Shown here one piece after another: positions 16,862-25,288 of a stretch of 64,000 bases of DNA. Positions within the stretch are counted from its first letter, which is position 1, and each line of letters opens with the position of its first letter. Made by a program: the position numbers and the translations under genes. The notes beneath the pieces are model-generated. The model saw only the letters and a program-made list of their open reading frames with translations. It was not told where the DNA came from and did no database searches. The DNA is from Candidatus Nitrosotenuis uzonensis (GTDB lineage Archaea; Thermoproteota; Nitrososphaeria; Nitrososphaerales; Nitrosopumilaceae), in contig NZ_CBTY010000006.1 in assembly GCF_000723185.1 (NCBI RefSeq), positions 124,001 through 188,000 of the forward strand, in the 5' to 3' direction.

Positions 16862-16892
16862 AGCTCAGACAAATCTAAAATTAGCAGACCTT

Positions 16893-17771
16893 GTGATAAA
16901 TTATGTGCACAAGATAGGCCCACTACATGTGGGTGGTTCAAGTCCAGTAAGAGTGATGGGAATACTAAACGCAAGTCCCGAATCGTTTTATAAAAAATCA
17001 GTAAAAAAGGGCACACAGATTGCACAAACTGTACTCAAAATGGAGCAGGATGGGGCCGACTTTGTGGATATTGGAGGAATGTCAACTGCCCCCTATCTGT
17101 CTACCATCATCCCAGAAAAACACGAGATAAAGCGAGTGCTTGATGCAATAAAGCAGATCAGGCAGGTATCCGACATACCGCTATCTGTAGATACATGCAG
17201 GGCAAATGTGGCAAAGGAGGCGCTTGCAAGTGGAGTGCAGATTCTCAACGACATCTCTGGATTAAAATATGACAAACAAATGGCATCCGTCGTTGAAAGA
17301 TACTCTCCGTCGCTTATTTTATGTGCATATGGAAAGAATACAATACGAGGCAACTTGCTTGAGCAAACAAAAATCCTGCTAAAGCAGAGCCTCCATATTG
17401 CAAGACGCGCCGGAGTGGAGAATCAAAACATTGCGCTGGATCCGGCGGTGGGTTTTTTTAGAAATAAAGCGAAAGGCAAATTCTACACGAAAATAACGTC
17501 AGATTGGCTTGCACGTGATCTTGACGTGATTGCAAACCTATCTTCACTGAAGATGGGTCAACCGATACTGATCTCAGTTTCAAACAAGTCATTCATTGGA
17601 AGAATAATTGAATCAAAAGATCCTGAGGACCGTCTGTTCGGCTCACTTACTGCGGAGGCAATCGCAACAATAAACGGGGCCGACATCATACGAACGCATA
17701 ACGTCGGGCGGACAAAGACGGTGATCTCACTAGCGCAAAAGATGTTGAAAAAAACGGGAAAAGGCTTATAA
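16893..17771 (+). CDS. folP: Dihydropteroate synthase-like protein
   Basis: The TIM-barrel pterin-binding protein has VMGILNASPESFY, DGADFVDIGGMST, LSVDTCRANVAKEAL, ILNDISGL, IALDPAVGF and the final TINGADIIRTHNVG, all classic DHPS positions. It would condense DHPP with an aromatic amine (pABA or a methanopterin-type amine). The GTG at 16893 is preferred because family members start here and a TATA-like CTAAAATT lies about 20-25 bases upstream; GTG 16905 is the alternative. It is divergent from mptE. Confidence 0.85.
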   Translation: MINYVHKIGPLHVGGSSPVRVMGILNASPESFYKKSVKKGTQIAQTVLKMEQDGADFVDIGGMSTAPYLSTIIPEKHEIKRVLDAIKQIRQVSDIPLSVDTCRANVAKEALASGVQILNDISGLKYDKQMASVVERYSPSLILCAYGKNTIRGNLLEQTKILLKQSLHIARRAGVENQNIALDPAVGFFRNKAKGKFYTKITSDWLARDLDVIANLSSLKMGQPILISVSNKSFIGRIIESKDPEDRLFGSLTAEAIATINGADIIRTHNVGRTKTVISLAQKMLKKTGKGL

Positions 17772-17772
17772 C
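17765..17772 (+). promoter_or_regulatory. TATA box of guaB
   Basis: CTTATAAC lies inside the last codons of folP, about 32 bases before the guaB TTG at 17798, predicting an independent near-leaderless transcript. Confidence 0.45.
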
Positions 17773-17797
17773 GCATTGCAATTCTTCTGTAAAAGGT

Positions 17798-19228
17798 TTG
17801 GAAATAAGAGAAGGATTAACGTTTGATGATGTTCTTCTTGTGCCAAAATATTCTAACATAACCACAAGATCGCAGACTGACCTTAGAACCAAACTCTCAA
17901 AGAACATCTCGCTTAACATACCTTTGATCTCGGCAAACATGGATACTGTAACAGAATCAGCAATGGCAATAGCGCTTGCCCAAGAAGGAGGAATCGGAAT
18001 CATACACAGATTTCTTACGGTGCAGGAGGAAGTAGAAGAGGTACTAAAGGTAAAGCGATCTGCAAGCGTGATGATTGAAAATCCGTACACTATATCTCCT
18101 GAACAGACAGTAAGGGATGCTGTTGCTTACATGCATGAAAAGGGGGTATCGGGATTACTTGTAGTCAAGGATTCCAAACTTCTTGGCATATTGACAGGTA
18201 GAGACGTTACATTCGAGTCAAATCCAAGCAGGCTAATCAAAGATGTGATGACAAAGGATGTCATAACTGCAAAGCCAGGAATATCTCTTGCAGAGGCAAA
18301 GGAAATACTCCGGGAACACCGAATCGAAAAACTTCCACTGGTGGATCAGGCAGGAATGGTCAAGGGCCTCATCACCAGCAAAGACATCACGCACAATGAG
18401 AACTATCCTAATGCTTCAAAAGACAAAAAGGGAAGACCGCTTGTAGGCGCGGCGGTAGGCGTTAAGGGGGACTTTATGGAAAGAACAGAAGCATTGCTTG
18501 AGGCAGATGCAGACGTAATAGTAGTGGACATAGCTCACGGTCACTCTGAGAATGCCATTAATACCATCAAAAATATCAAAAAGGCATTTCCAAGCTGCGA
18601 GTTAATAGCAGGGAACGTGGCAACTGCCAAAGGCACAGAAGATCTCATCAAGGCAGGCGTCGACGCAGTCAAGGTCGGCGTCGGCTCAGGCTCGATATGC
18701 ATAACCAGAGTGATTACAGGCTCGGGAGTGCCGCAGCTAACGGCAGTCTATGATTGCGCCCAGATTGGTAAAAAATATGATGTTCCAATAATATCTGATG
18801 GAGGAACAAGGACGTCAGGCGATGTGTGCAAGGCTCTTGCCGCGGGTGCATCAACTGTTATGATTGGAAGTCTCTTTGGAGGAACTGATGAGAGTCCTGG
18901 CTCCTACGTGATGAAAAATGGAAAACGGTATAAAATCTACCGTGGCATGGCTTCATTTTATGCTGCACTAGGACGCAAGTCCAAGGAAACTGGAACTGTG
19001 GCAATAAATGAAGATCTTAACGACTATGTGGCAGAAGGCGTTGAAGCGATGGTGCCGTACAAAGGAACAGTAACTGATATCATAAAACAGCTGGCAGGCG
19101 GTGTGCGCTCCGGGCTTAGCTACTGTGGCGCTCATACCATCCCACAAATGCAACAGAATGCGGAGTTCATCAAAATGTCTCGCGCAGGATTTGCTGAAAG
19201 CCAGCCTCACGACGTAGACCTGATGTAA
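17798..19228 (+). CDS. guaB: Inosine-5'-monophosphate dehydrogenase
   Basis: It oxidises IMP to XMP, the step before GuaA, which lies 2.3 kb away on the other strand. The 476-residue protein starts [18 protein letters not shown]. It contains a CBS-domain pair (about 90-205), the catalytic loop [17 protein letters not shown] with the active-site cysteine, [16 protein letters not shown], and the flap with YRGMAS. The start TTG fits the TATA box at 17765. Confidence 0.96.
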   Translation: MEIREGLTFDDVLLVPKYSNITTRSQTDLRTKLSKNISLNIPLISANMDTVTESAMAIALAQEGGIGIIHRFLTVQEEVEEVLKVKRSASVMIENPYTISPEQTVRDAVAYMHEKGVSGLLVVKDSKLLGILTGRDVTFESNPSRLIKDVMTKDVITAKPGISLAEAKEILREHRIEKLPLVDQAGMVKGLITSKDITHNENYPNASKDKKGRPLVGAAVGVKGDFMERTEALLEADADVIVVDIAHGHSENAINTIKNIKKAFPSCELIAGNVATAKGTEDLIKAGVDAVKVGVGSGSICITRVITGSGVPQLTAVYDCAQIGKKYDVPIISDGGTRTSGDVCKALAAGASTVMIGSLFGGTDESPGSYVMKNGKRYKIYRGMASFYAALGRKSKETGTVAINEDLNDYVAEGVEAMVPYKGTVTDIIKQLAGGVRSGLSYCGAHTIPQMQQNAEFIKMSRAGFAESQPHDVDLM

Positions 19229-19262
19229 AAACGTTTTTTATCATCAAATCCAAAATCACACC

Positions 19263-19727
19263 ATGCTGACCAAGAGAACCATCATCGGAATCGGCGTAGG
19301 CTCAGTCATAACGGCCATAGGCCTGTATGCACTGATACTGTCTATTGGAATTCAGACCATTAATGTGGATGAGACAGTTGATGTGGCAAAATCTGTAACC
19401 TACCAGTTTACCGCACCAAAAAGCTCGCACCAGAATTTCAAGGTCACTGGAGAAAGATTCCATGTAAAGCTTCAAACACCTGCGGATGGAATTCAAAAAG
19501 ATGAGGACTTTAAAAACGAGATAACATTTGATTGGTATGTCCTGCAGGAAGGAATAAACAGAATAGAAATCAAAAACACAGGAAGCACAGAGCTGAGGAT
19601 CACCGGCCAGTTCTCAAAGAACACTGATCCGCTCCTTTTCACATATCATATTATGGTGATAACAGCTGGGATAGTAATAATCGGATTCAGTGCAGCATTT
19701 AGCGTCCGCAAGCCAAAGGGTTTCTAG
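19263..19727 (+). CDS. Membrane-anchored extracytoplasmic protein, unknown function
   Basis: The 154-residue protein has one N-terminal membrane segment (GIGVGSVITAIGLYALILS), an outside beta-rich domain of about 90 residues (KSVTYQFTAPKSSHQNFKV onward), and a second membrane segment near the C-terminus (MVITAGIVIIGFSAAF) with a basic tail (RKPKGF). This looks like a small tethered beta-sandwich, and the family is not recognised. It overlaps the convergent pheA stop by four bases. Confidence 0.65.
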   Translation: MLTKRTIIGIGVGSVITAIGLYALILSIGIQTINVDETVDVAKSVTYQFTAPKSSHQNFKVTGERFHVKLQTPADGIQKDEDFKNEITFDWYVLQEGINRIEIKNTGSTELRITGQFSKNTDPLLFTYHIMVITAGIVIIGFSAAFSVRKPKGF

Positions 19728-20536
19728 GAAAGCTTGGCTCTCTTGTAAGAGCCGAGTATCTTCAGAAAGACCGTTTTGCGCGTTATTTTCTCTAGCAGAT
19801 CCATTATCTTCGGATCGTCATATCTGCCATCAAAGTCGACATAAAAATTGTATTCCCATGGCGTGCTCTTGTTTGGCCTTGATTCTATCTTTGTAAGGCT
19901 TATCTTGTAATCGTTAAACTCTTTTAGTATGTTGTACAATGCACCAGATTCATGCTTTATCGAAAATATTATTGATGTCTTATCCTTGTCTCCGCCGACC
20001 TCGCTCTTTGAGAGCACCAGAAATCTTGTATAGTTGTTAGCATTGTCCTCTATTCCCTCTGCAATCACGGCAACACCGTATATCTCAGAGGCCCTCTTGC
20101 TTGCAATACAGCTTATGTTTTTCTTACCTATTTCCTTTATTATCTTGACACTACCTGCCGTATCGTATGCAGGAACTGTCTTTAATTGGTGTTTTTGAAT
20201 AAAGTTTCTGCACTGCCCGAGGGCTTGGGGGTGCGAATATACAGTATCTATGTCACCTAACTTGCCAAATCCGATAAGACAATGCCTTACCCTGTAGTAT
20301 ATCTCTCCAACTATTGTCAAATTGGTGGAAAGCAACAGATCGTAGCTTTCGCCAACACTTCCCTCAAGTGAGTTTTCCACAGGTAAAACAGAATACTTAG
20401 TTTTGTTGTTTTCAGTATGTGCCACTACTTCTGCAAACGTTGCACATGGTATTGTCTCAATATCTGTGCCAAAGAATGTGATTGCCGCATCTTCGCTGTA
20501 TGCACCTCGTTCTCCCTGGAACGATACCTTGTCCAT
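19724..20536 (-). CDS. pheA: Prephenate dehydratase
   Basis: It converts prephenate to phenylpyruvate in phenylalanine synthesis. The 270-residue protein has SFQGERGAYSEDAA at the N-terminus, the catalytic motif NNYTRFLVLSK, and a C-terminal ACT domain with the feedback motif KIESRP. It has no chorismate mutase fusion. It lies directly downstream of csl4. Confidence 0.94.
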   Translation of the reverse strand: MDKVSFQGERGAYSEDAAITFFGTDIETIPCATFAEVVAHTENNKTKYSVLPVENSLEGSVGESYDLLLSTNLTIVGEIYYRVRHCLIGFGKLGDIDTVYSHPQALGQCRNFIQKHQLKTVPAYDTAGSVKIIKEIGKKNISCIASKRASEIYGVAVIAEGIEDNANNYTRFLVLSKSEVGGDKDKTSIIFSIKHESGALYNILKEFNDYKISLTKIESRPNKSTPWEYNFYVDFDGRYDDPKIMDLLEKITRKTVFLKILGSYKRAKLS

Positions 20537-20537
20537 C

Positions 20538-21083
20538 TTACTCTCGCAGTTTTAAGAAATCGGCCTTTTCGTAGTTGGATGAGATCTTTCTTTCTTCCAT
20601 GTAACCACAATTTGGGCACTTGACCCTGTCCCTGAGGGGAACCACACTTCCAGCACAAGAATTGCATTTTGTGAACAGCACTCCAAGCTCTGGCTCATCC
20701 ATGGTGGCATGTATAGCTCCATTTAGATGGGCCTCAATTCTTAACGCAACTATATCATTTACGCGCGCAAGTATTCTCCGCTTGTCAGGATTCTGGCATA
20801 TACATTCAACTCCAGAATGATTTGGTTTTCCGTTAATGTAGTGAATTACAACTGCAATCATGGAAGATAGTACAGCACTCACACTGCCAATGACGATATC
20901 TCCTTTCTTTGGTATTGACAGCTGCTTGCCGTTTTCCACCTGCGCCAGTTTGGCCTTTTTATCGATGGTCAAAATTCCAGCTGTTGAAGCCCTGATGGTG
21001 TCCCCATCATCAAATGTATTGCTGCCTGAGCCAATTTCCTCGATAAATCCAATCTTATCTCCTGGCAATACAAAATCGTTCAT
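20538..21083 (-). CDS. csl4: Exosome complex RNA-binding protein Csl4
   Basis: This cap subunit of the archaeal RNA exosome has an N-terminal domain (LPGDKIGFIEEIG), a central S1 RNA-binding domain (KKGDIVIGSVSAVLSSMI), and a C-terminal zinc ribbon (CNSCAG and CPNCGYME). The length of 181 aa is typical. A one-base gap to pheA indicates co-transcription. Confidence 0.94.
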   Translation of the reverse strand: MNDFVLPGDKIGFIEEIGSGSNTFDDGDTIRASTAGILTIDKKAKLAQVENGKQLSIPKKGDIVIGSVSAVLSSMIAVVIHYINGKPNHSGVECICQNPDKRRILARVNDIVALRIEAHLNGAIHATMDEPELGVLFTKCNSCAGSVVPLRDRVKCPNCGYMEERKISSNYEKADFLKLRE

Positions 21084-21117
21084 GCCTATCTGCCCTACTT
21101 TATAGTATTAACTCTTT

Positions 21118-21486
21118 TCAGATTTCCGACTCGCACGTAGGTATGTCTTTTAGTATGTCTCTGCCGTCCTCGTCTACGATGGATGGTGCAACAAGGCAGA
21201 TCTTTCCATTCTTTCTTTTGCAATATAACTCTGATTCATTATTGTCCTTATCTCTTGCCCAGAACGAATGGGTCTGTGAGAAGTTCGGGCTCTGACCACT
21301 TTTCTCGTATATTTCTTCGGCAGTCCATACCTGATCGCGTACTACAGAGTTAGTTCCAAGCTTCATGCCCTTGATGGCAATAACATCTCCCTCCTCATCT
21401 TTGATTATGCAACTTACGTGTATGCGTGCCTTTGGATATCTAATAAAGTTCTTTTTTGCATGTGAGAAATTGTTTTTGCGCGCCAT
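21118..21486 (-). CDS. Conserved hypothetical soluble protein
   Basis: The 122-residue protein starts MARKNNFSHAKKNF. It has a basic N-terminus, a beta-rich centre (RIHVSCIIKDEEGDVIAIKG) and a C-terminal acidic part with two cysteines. There is no signal or membrane segment. It lies just upstream of and in the same direction as csl4. I do not recognise the family; RNA-related work is only a guess from context. Confidence 0.6.
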   Translation of the reverse strand: MARKNNFSHAKKNFIRYPKARIHVSCIIKDEEGDVIAIKGMKLGTNSVVRDQVWTAEEIYEKSGQSPNFSQTHSFWARDKDNNESELYCKRKNGKICLVAPSIVDEDGRDILKDIPTCESEI

Positions 21487-21593
21487 CTGCATCCTGTTAT
21501 GCTTTTAGAAAATGAACTGTTGGACTCAAACTACTTTTTCCTGATAAGAAAACCACTTTGAATCTTCCATATTAAGATTATTGTCAACATTTT

Positions 21594-22589
21594 TCACAAC
21601 CAATGCGGTATTTGCAAGTAGCCATCTATGCTCTCATTTCGCAGTACTTTGAGCAGCGCGTTTGCTTGCGGGGTGGAAAGTACTGGCTTGTCAAACTCGT
21701 TATCTGTGGATATCCTAGGACATGCTACCTGAATGAACGCGTCAATACCTTTCAGATTTCGTAATCTCTCGTTCGTTATGTCTGTCAGTGCAAATAATTG
21801 CACTTGCTTTCCTTCCTTTTCCAGCTCGCGCTTGAATTTGAGGGCGGCTGTCTTTGACATCTGTCCTTCCTTTAATCCTACGATGACCCCGAACGTCTTT
21901 GCTTCGGCTGCCTTGTAGATTGCAAGTGTAGCCTTTCTTTGCAGCTTTTGCGCAAACTCGGTTACATCACGTACCTCATTAAAGTACGGATCGAGAATGA
22001 ATGTCGGCTTATTAGTTGAAAGCGCAAGCCCTGCTGCATGAAAGTTGCTTTGGCCCATGAAGACGTTGGCATCAACTTGGTCTTTTATCTGGGAAGCAGG
22101 ATAGAACTCACATCCAAATACTTGGCCGTCGTTTAGCTGGCCCATGCCCTTTCCCACCTTGACTGTAACGCCCCTATCTTGCAGAATTTCTCTGACCTTG
22201 TCTATCTGGTTTAGGTGCTGGCTATCAGTTACAAGGGAGATTGTCTTTTCCCGTAACATAGCTGCACATTTTTCTGCCACAGAGTCGAATGTTATATCAT
22301 CAAATGCATCAATCATTACAACATTATCGCCAAAGTTCTGCATCGTTATGGTGTGGCCTACGTTGAACAGGATCTCAGCTGAGAGTACCTTTGCACCATT
22401 TGAATTTATGTCGCAGGAGCCCCACGTCGTATCTGCTATGACGTAGGCGGGTATTCCAAATCTATTCATTATCTTAACTGCTGTATCTTGCACCTTTGGT
22501 ATCATTCCTTCAGGACCATTCAGCGCTACTGATGCGGGTTTGCGCTCCTGGATGATACGAAATATTGTTTCTTCGTCTATTATTATCAT
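21594..22589 (-). CDS. dph2: 2-(3-amino-3-carboxypropyl)histidine synthase (diphthamide synthesis)
   Basis: It is a radical-SAM-like [4Fe-4S] enzyme that starts diphthamide synthesis on elongation factor 2. The three cluster cysteines are seen in TTWGSCDINS, QVFGCEF and VACPRIS, one per repeated domain. The 331-residue length is that of archaeal Dph2 homodimer subunits. It is probably monocistronic. Confidence 0.93.
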   Translation of the reverse strand: MIIIDEETIFRIIQERKPASVALNGPEGMIPKVQDTAVKIMNRFGIPAYVIADTTWGSCDINSNGAKVLSAEILFNVGHTITMQNFGDNVVMIDAFDDITFDSVAEKCAAMLREKTISLVTDSQHLNQIDKVREILQDRGVTVKVGKGMGQLNDGQVFGCEFYPASQIKDQVDANVFMGQSNFHAAGLALSTNKPTFILDPYFNEVRDVTEFAQKLQRKATLAIYKAAEAKTFGVIVGLKEGQMSKTAALKFKRELEKEGKQVQLFALTDITNERLRNLKGIDAFIQVACPRISTDNEFDKPVLSTPQANALLKVLRNESIDGYLQIPHWL

Positions 22590-22643
22590 TGATTAGCTGA
22601 ATTTCTTTATTTTAAATTTAAACGCACCTGTCAAAACCCACAA

Positions 22644-23990
22644 ATGTCCTGCATGCTATTGCCAATCGTGCACAAGGAGACTGTTCTTAGCATCGGTTTT
22701 GATGATACGGACTCGCCAAAGGGCATGTGTACTACCTATCTTGCGTACAGACTGATAGAATCGCTGAGGAAAGAAAATGTCAAGTTTGTTGACTATCCTA
22801 GATTGGTGCGATTCAATCCCAACATACCGTGGAAGACGCGTGGCAACGGCGCAGTTTCATTCACAGTAAAAACATCTAGACCGCAGAGAATAAAGGCTAA
22901 AGTAATCCGATTTGTATCAAAGTTCTCTGATCTGAAAAATGGTGCAAACCCCGGCGTGGTATTTTATGAAAGCGAAAAAGTCCCAGACGACTTCACCCAA
23001 TTTAGCAGAGATGCACTTTGGAGCCTTGTGAGCAGAAAGAGAGCAAGAGAGTTTATCCGGAAAAACGGCCTTGAATCGTTTCATATTGGTAATGGACAAG
23101 GGCTGGTAGGAGCATTAGGGGCTATAGGCTATAGATTCGAAGACCACACATACGAGTTATTAAGCTACAGAAAAAGGAAAAGGTTTGGCACAAAAAGACA
23201 AGTTGATCCTACAAGCGTAAAGAGAATGCAGGAACGCTTTGATAAGACGTTTAACAGCTATGATACAAAAAAGGAAAAAGTACTTCTTGCTCCACGCGGG
23301 CCGGATCCAGTGCTGTATGGAGTGAGAGGTGAAGATGTCAGGACGCTCATTGATGCATCCACGATGATAAGATCAGAGGATCCTGCCGGTTATCTGGTGT
23401 TCAAGTCTAATCAGGGTACTGGTGATCACCTGCAAAATGAGCTTGACGTGCTCGCACTAAAACCTTATTCGTCTGGAAGAATTACTGGGGTGGTCTCAAA
23501 AGAGCCGAAGATGCACAAAGGAGGACACGTGATGTTCTGCATTACCAAAGATTGTGTGGAAATAAACTGCGCAGTATACAGACCCACAGGGATAACGCGT
23601 AACGCAATGGAGCTTGTAGTGGGGGACAGGATTCAGGTAGGAGGTGGCATAAGGCGGGCATCAAAAACGCATCCGCGCACTCTTAATGTCGAGTTCTTTA
23701 AAGTACTCAAGCTCCAAAAAAAGCAGATTTTGGTAAATCCCACATGCGAAAAATGTGATAAAAAAATGAAGTCAAAGGGGAGGGGGCAGGGTTTTGAATG
23801 TGCAAGGTGCGGTTGCAAACGCACCTCAAAATCAGTACAATATGTGAAAAGGAACATACGGAAGGGACTCTACATACCTCAGTCATCTGCACACCGCCAC
23901 CTTACAAGACCTCAAAAAAGAATAGGCATTGTAAACACAGACTCTAATTTCAGTGAGCGGGTACGCTGGTTTTCATCTTATAAAAATTAA
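22644..23990 (+). CDS. tiaS: tRNA(Ile2) 2-agmatinylcytidine synthetase
   Basis: It modifies the wobble cytidine of the CAU anticodon of tRNA-Ile2 with agmatine. In order: the N-terminal kinase-like domain (IGFDDTDSPKGMCTTYLAY), the FLD-type middle part (NTK region with GNGQGLVGALGAIGYRF), an OB-fold (GRITGVVSKEP) and a C-terminal zinc ribbon (CEKC and CARCGCK). The 448-residue length is normal. The first ATG is used; another Met follows within four codons. Confidence 0.94.
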   Translation: MSCMLLPIVHKETVLSIGFDDTDSPKGMCTTYLAYRLIESLRKENVKFVDYPRLVRFNPNIPWKTRGNGAVSFTVKTSRPQRIKAKVIRFVSKFSDLKNGANPGVVFYESEKVPDDFTQFSRDALWSLVSRKRAREFIRKNGLESFHIGNGQGLVGALGAIGYRFEDHTYELLSYRKRKRFGTKRQVDPTSVKRMQERFDKTFNSYDTKKEKVLLAPRGPDPVLYGVRGEDVRTLIDASTMIRSEDPAGYLVFKSNQGTGDHLQNELDVLALKPYSSGRITGVVSKEPKMHKGGHVMFCITKDCVEINCAVYRPTGITRNAMELVVGDRIQVGGGIRRASKTHPRTLNVEFFKVLKLQKKQILVNPTCEKCDKKMKSKGRGQGFECARCGCKRTSKSVQYVKRNIRKGLYIPQSSAHRHLTRPQKRIGIVNTDSNFSERVRWFSSYKN

Positions 23991-23993
23991 GTA

Positions 23994-24117
23994 GCGGGGA
24001 GTGGACTTTCAGGAGGTTACCTCCATTTGAACCACTGATCTGCGGGTTTCTCATCATGGTGATTATGAGCCCGCCGGGATGACTTAGCCCTTTAAAGACT
24101 GACTTCCCCACCCCGCT
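23994..24117 (+). ncRNA. Candidate structured RNA between tiaS and the sugar dehydrogenase gene
   Basis: This GC-rich island stands out from its AT-rich flanks and has no open frame. GCGGGG (23994-23999) can pair with CCCCGC (near 24111-24116). Inside lie an extended hairpin with GGAGG/CCTCC (24012-24024) flanked by TTCA/TGAA and GTGG/CCAC, a second with GCGGG+CTCAT pairing ATGAG+CCCGC (24042-24074), and a small third one. A near-consensus TATA box (23978-23985) precedes it. The sequence does not fit 5S rRNA, SRP or RNase P cores. It could instead be a 3' structure of tiaS mRNA or a leader of the next gene. Confidence 0.4.
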
Positions 24118-24170
24118 GATTGAAACTTGGATTATTGGGGATATATAGGCACTGCTGCGTCTGCAACTAA

Positions 24171-24178
24171 TTTAATAT
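24171..24178 (+). promoter_or_regulatory. TATA box of the sugar dehydrogenase gene
   Basis: TTTAATAT lies 29 bases before the GTG at 24200 and supports that codon as a leaderless start instead of the TTG at 24182. Confidence 0.5.
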
Positions 24179-24199
24179 CGTTTGAAAATTCTCTCAGGT

Positions 24200-25288
24200 G
24201 TGGACAAAAAGTTTCGCATTGCAGGAATTATCGGAGCTCTGATAGTGTCTGTTGTCATTCTTACTTCGCCGTCACAGCCTCCGCCAATACCAGAGCCAAG
24301 CGAGCAAACAAATGAGTCGATAAAGATTCTTGCGACTGGACTGAAAAGGCCATGGGCAATCGCATTTGCGGATCAAAAAATATTCGTTACTGAAAAGGCC
24401 GGCACCATCAGGGTTATACAATCCGATGTGCTTCTTGAGGAACCGCTTGCGACACTGCGGGCAGCAAGCATATTTGGAGGCGGACTGCTGGGTATTGCGA
24501 CGCACCCTGATTTTAGTGCTAATCATTTTCTTTATGTGTATTACACCTACTCTGAAAATGACAATCTCTGGAACAAGGTCATCCGCATAACAGAGTCTGA
24601 AAACAAAGTGTCTGACGTTGTCACAATACTTGACAAGATTCCAGGCTCCCAGTTCTATAACGGCGGAGTTCTAAAATTCGGTCCTGACGGCAAGCTGTAT
24701 GTGGCAACTGGCATCTCCTCAGAGTTTTCGCACGAATCTCAAGAGATTGACTCACTTGGTGGCAAGATCTTGCGCCTTAATGATGATGGCACTATACCTG
24801 ATGATAATCCGATTTCTGGCTCGCCGGTGTTCTCACTAGGTCATAGGGACGTGCAAGGGATGGCATGGAGAGAAAATGGTGATATGTATGTGACTGAAGC
24901 AGGGCCGACAAAAAACGACGAGATAAACATAGTTAGGGCAGGACAGAACTATGGCTGGCCTGAGCAAGAGTGTGGCGGAAAACCGGAATTTGTCGATTCT
25001 ATCATGTGCTATGATCCGAGTATAGAGCCAGGCGGCATCGTCTTTTACGGAGGCGACAAGATTGCAATTGAGGGTATGATAATGGCAACACTTCGTGGAG
25101 CAAACCTATTCCATGTTGATATAGATGAGAGGGGCATGGCGTCACAAAAAAGCATATTGAGCGGCGTGGGTAGAATCAGAGATGTGAACGAGGGTCCTGA
25201 TGGTTATCTTTATCTTATTACATCAAACACCGACGGAAAGGGATTTCCAGACAGAAACGATGACAAATTAATCCGGATTTTGAGATGA
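24200..25288 (+). CDS. PQQ-dependent aldose/sorbosone dehydrogenase-like beta-propeller protein
   Basis: A membrane anchor or uncleaved signal (IAGIIGALIVSVVILTS) is followed by a Pro-rich linker and a six-bladed propeller of the glucose/sorbosone dehydrogenase type. Family motifs are GLKRPWAIAFADQ, GGGLLGIATHPDF, NGGVLKFGPDGKLYVATG, GHRDVQGMAW, and the C-terminal IRDVNEGPDGYLYLITSN. It would act outside the cell. Substrate and cofactor are not deducible, and many archaeal relatives are not proven PQQ enzymes. Its last four bases overlap the HMG-CoA reductase start. Confidence 0.82.
   Translation: MDKKFRIAGIIGALIVSVVILTSPSQPPPIPEPSEQTNESIKILATGLKRPWAIAFADQKIFVTEKAGTIRVIQSDVLLEEPLATLRAASIFGGGLLGIATHPDFSANHFLYVYYTYSENDNLWNKVIRITESENKVSDVVTILDKIPGSQFYNGGVLKFGPDGKLYVATGISSEFSHESQEIDSLGGKILRLNDDGTIPDDNPISGSPVFSLGHRDVQGMAWRENGDMYVTEAGPTKNDEINIVRAGQNYGWPEQECGGKPEFVDSIMCYDPSIEPGGIVFYGGDKIAIEGMIMATLRGANLFHVDIDERGMASQKSILSGVGRIRDVNEGPDGYLYLITSNTDGKGFPDRNDDKLIRILR

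Noticed and set aside
23994-24117. Structured segment as 5S rRNA, SRP RNA or RNase P RNA
   Set aside because: Key conserved cores of each (5S loop B/C, SRP helix 8, RNase P GAGGAAAGTCC-type P4 strand) are missing, and it is too short for SRP or RNase P.
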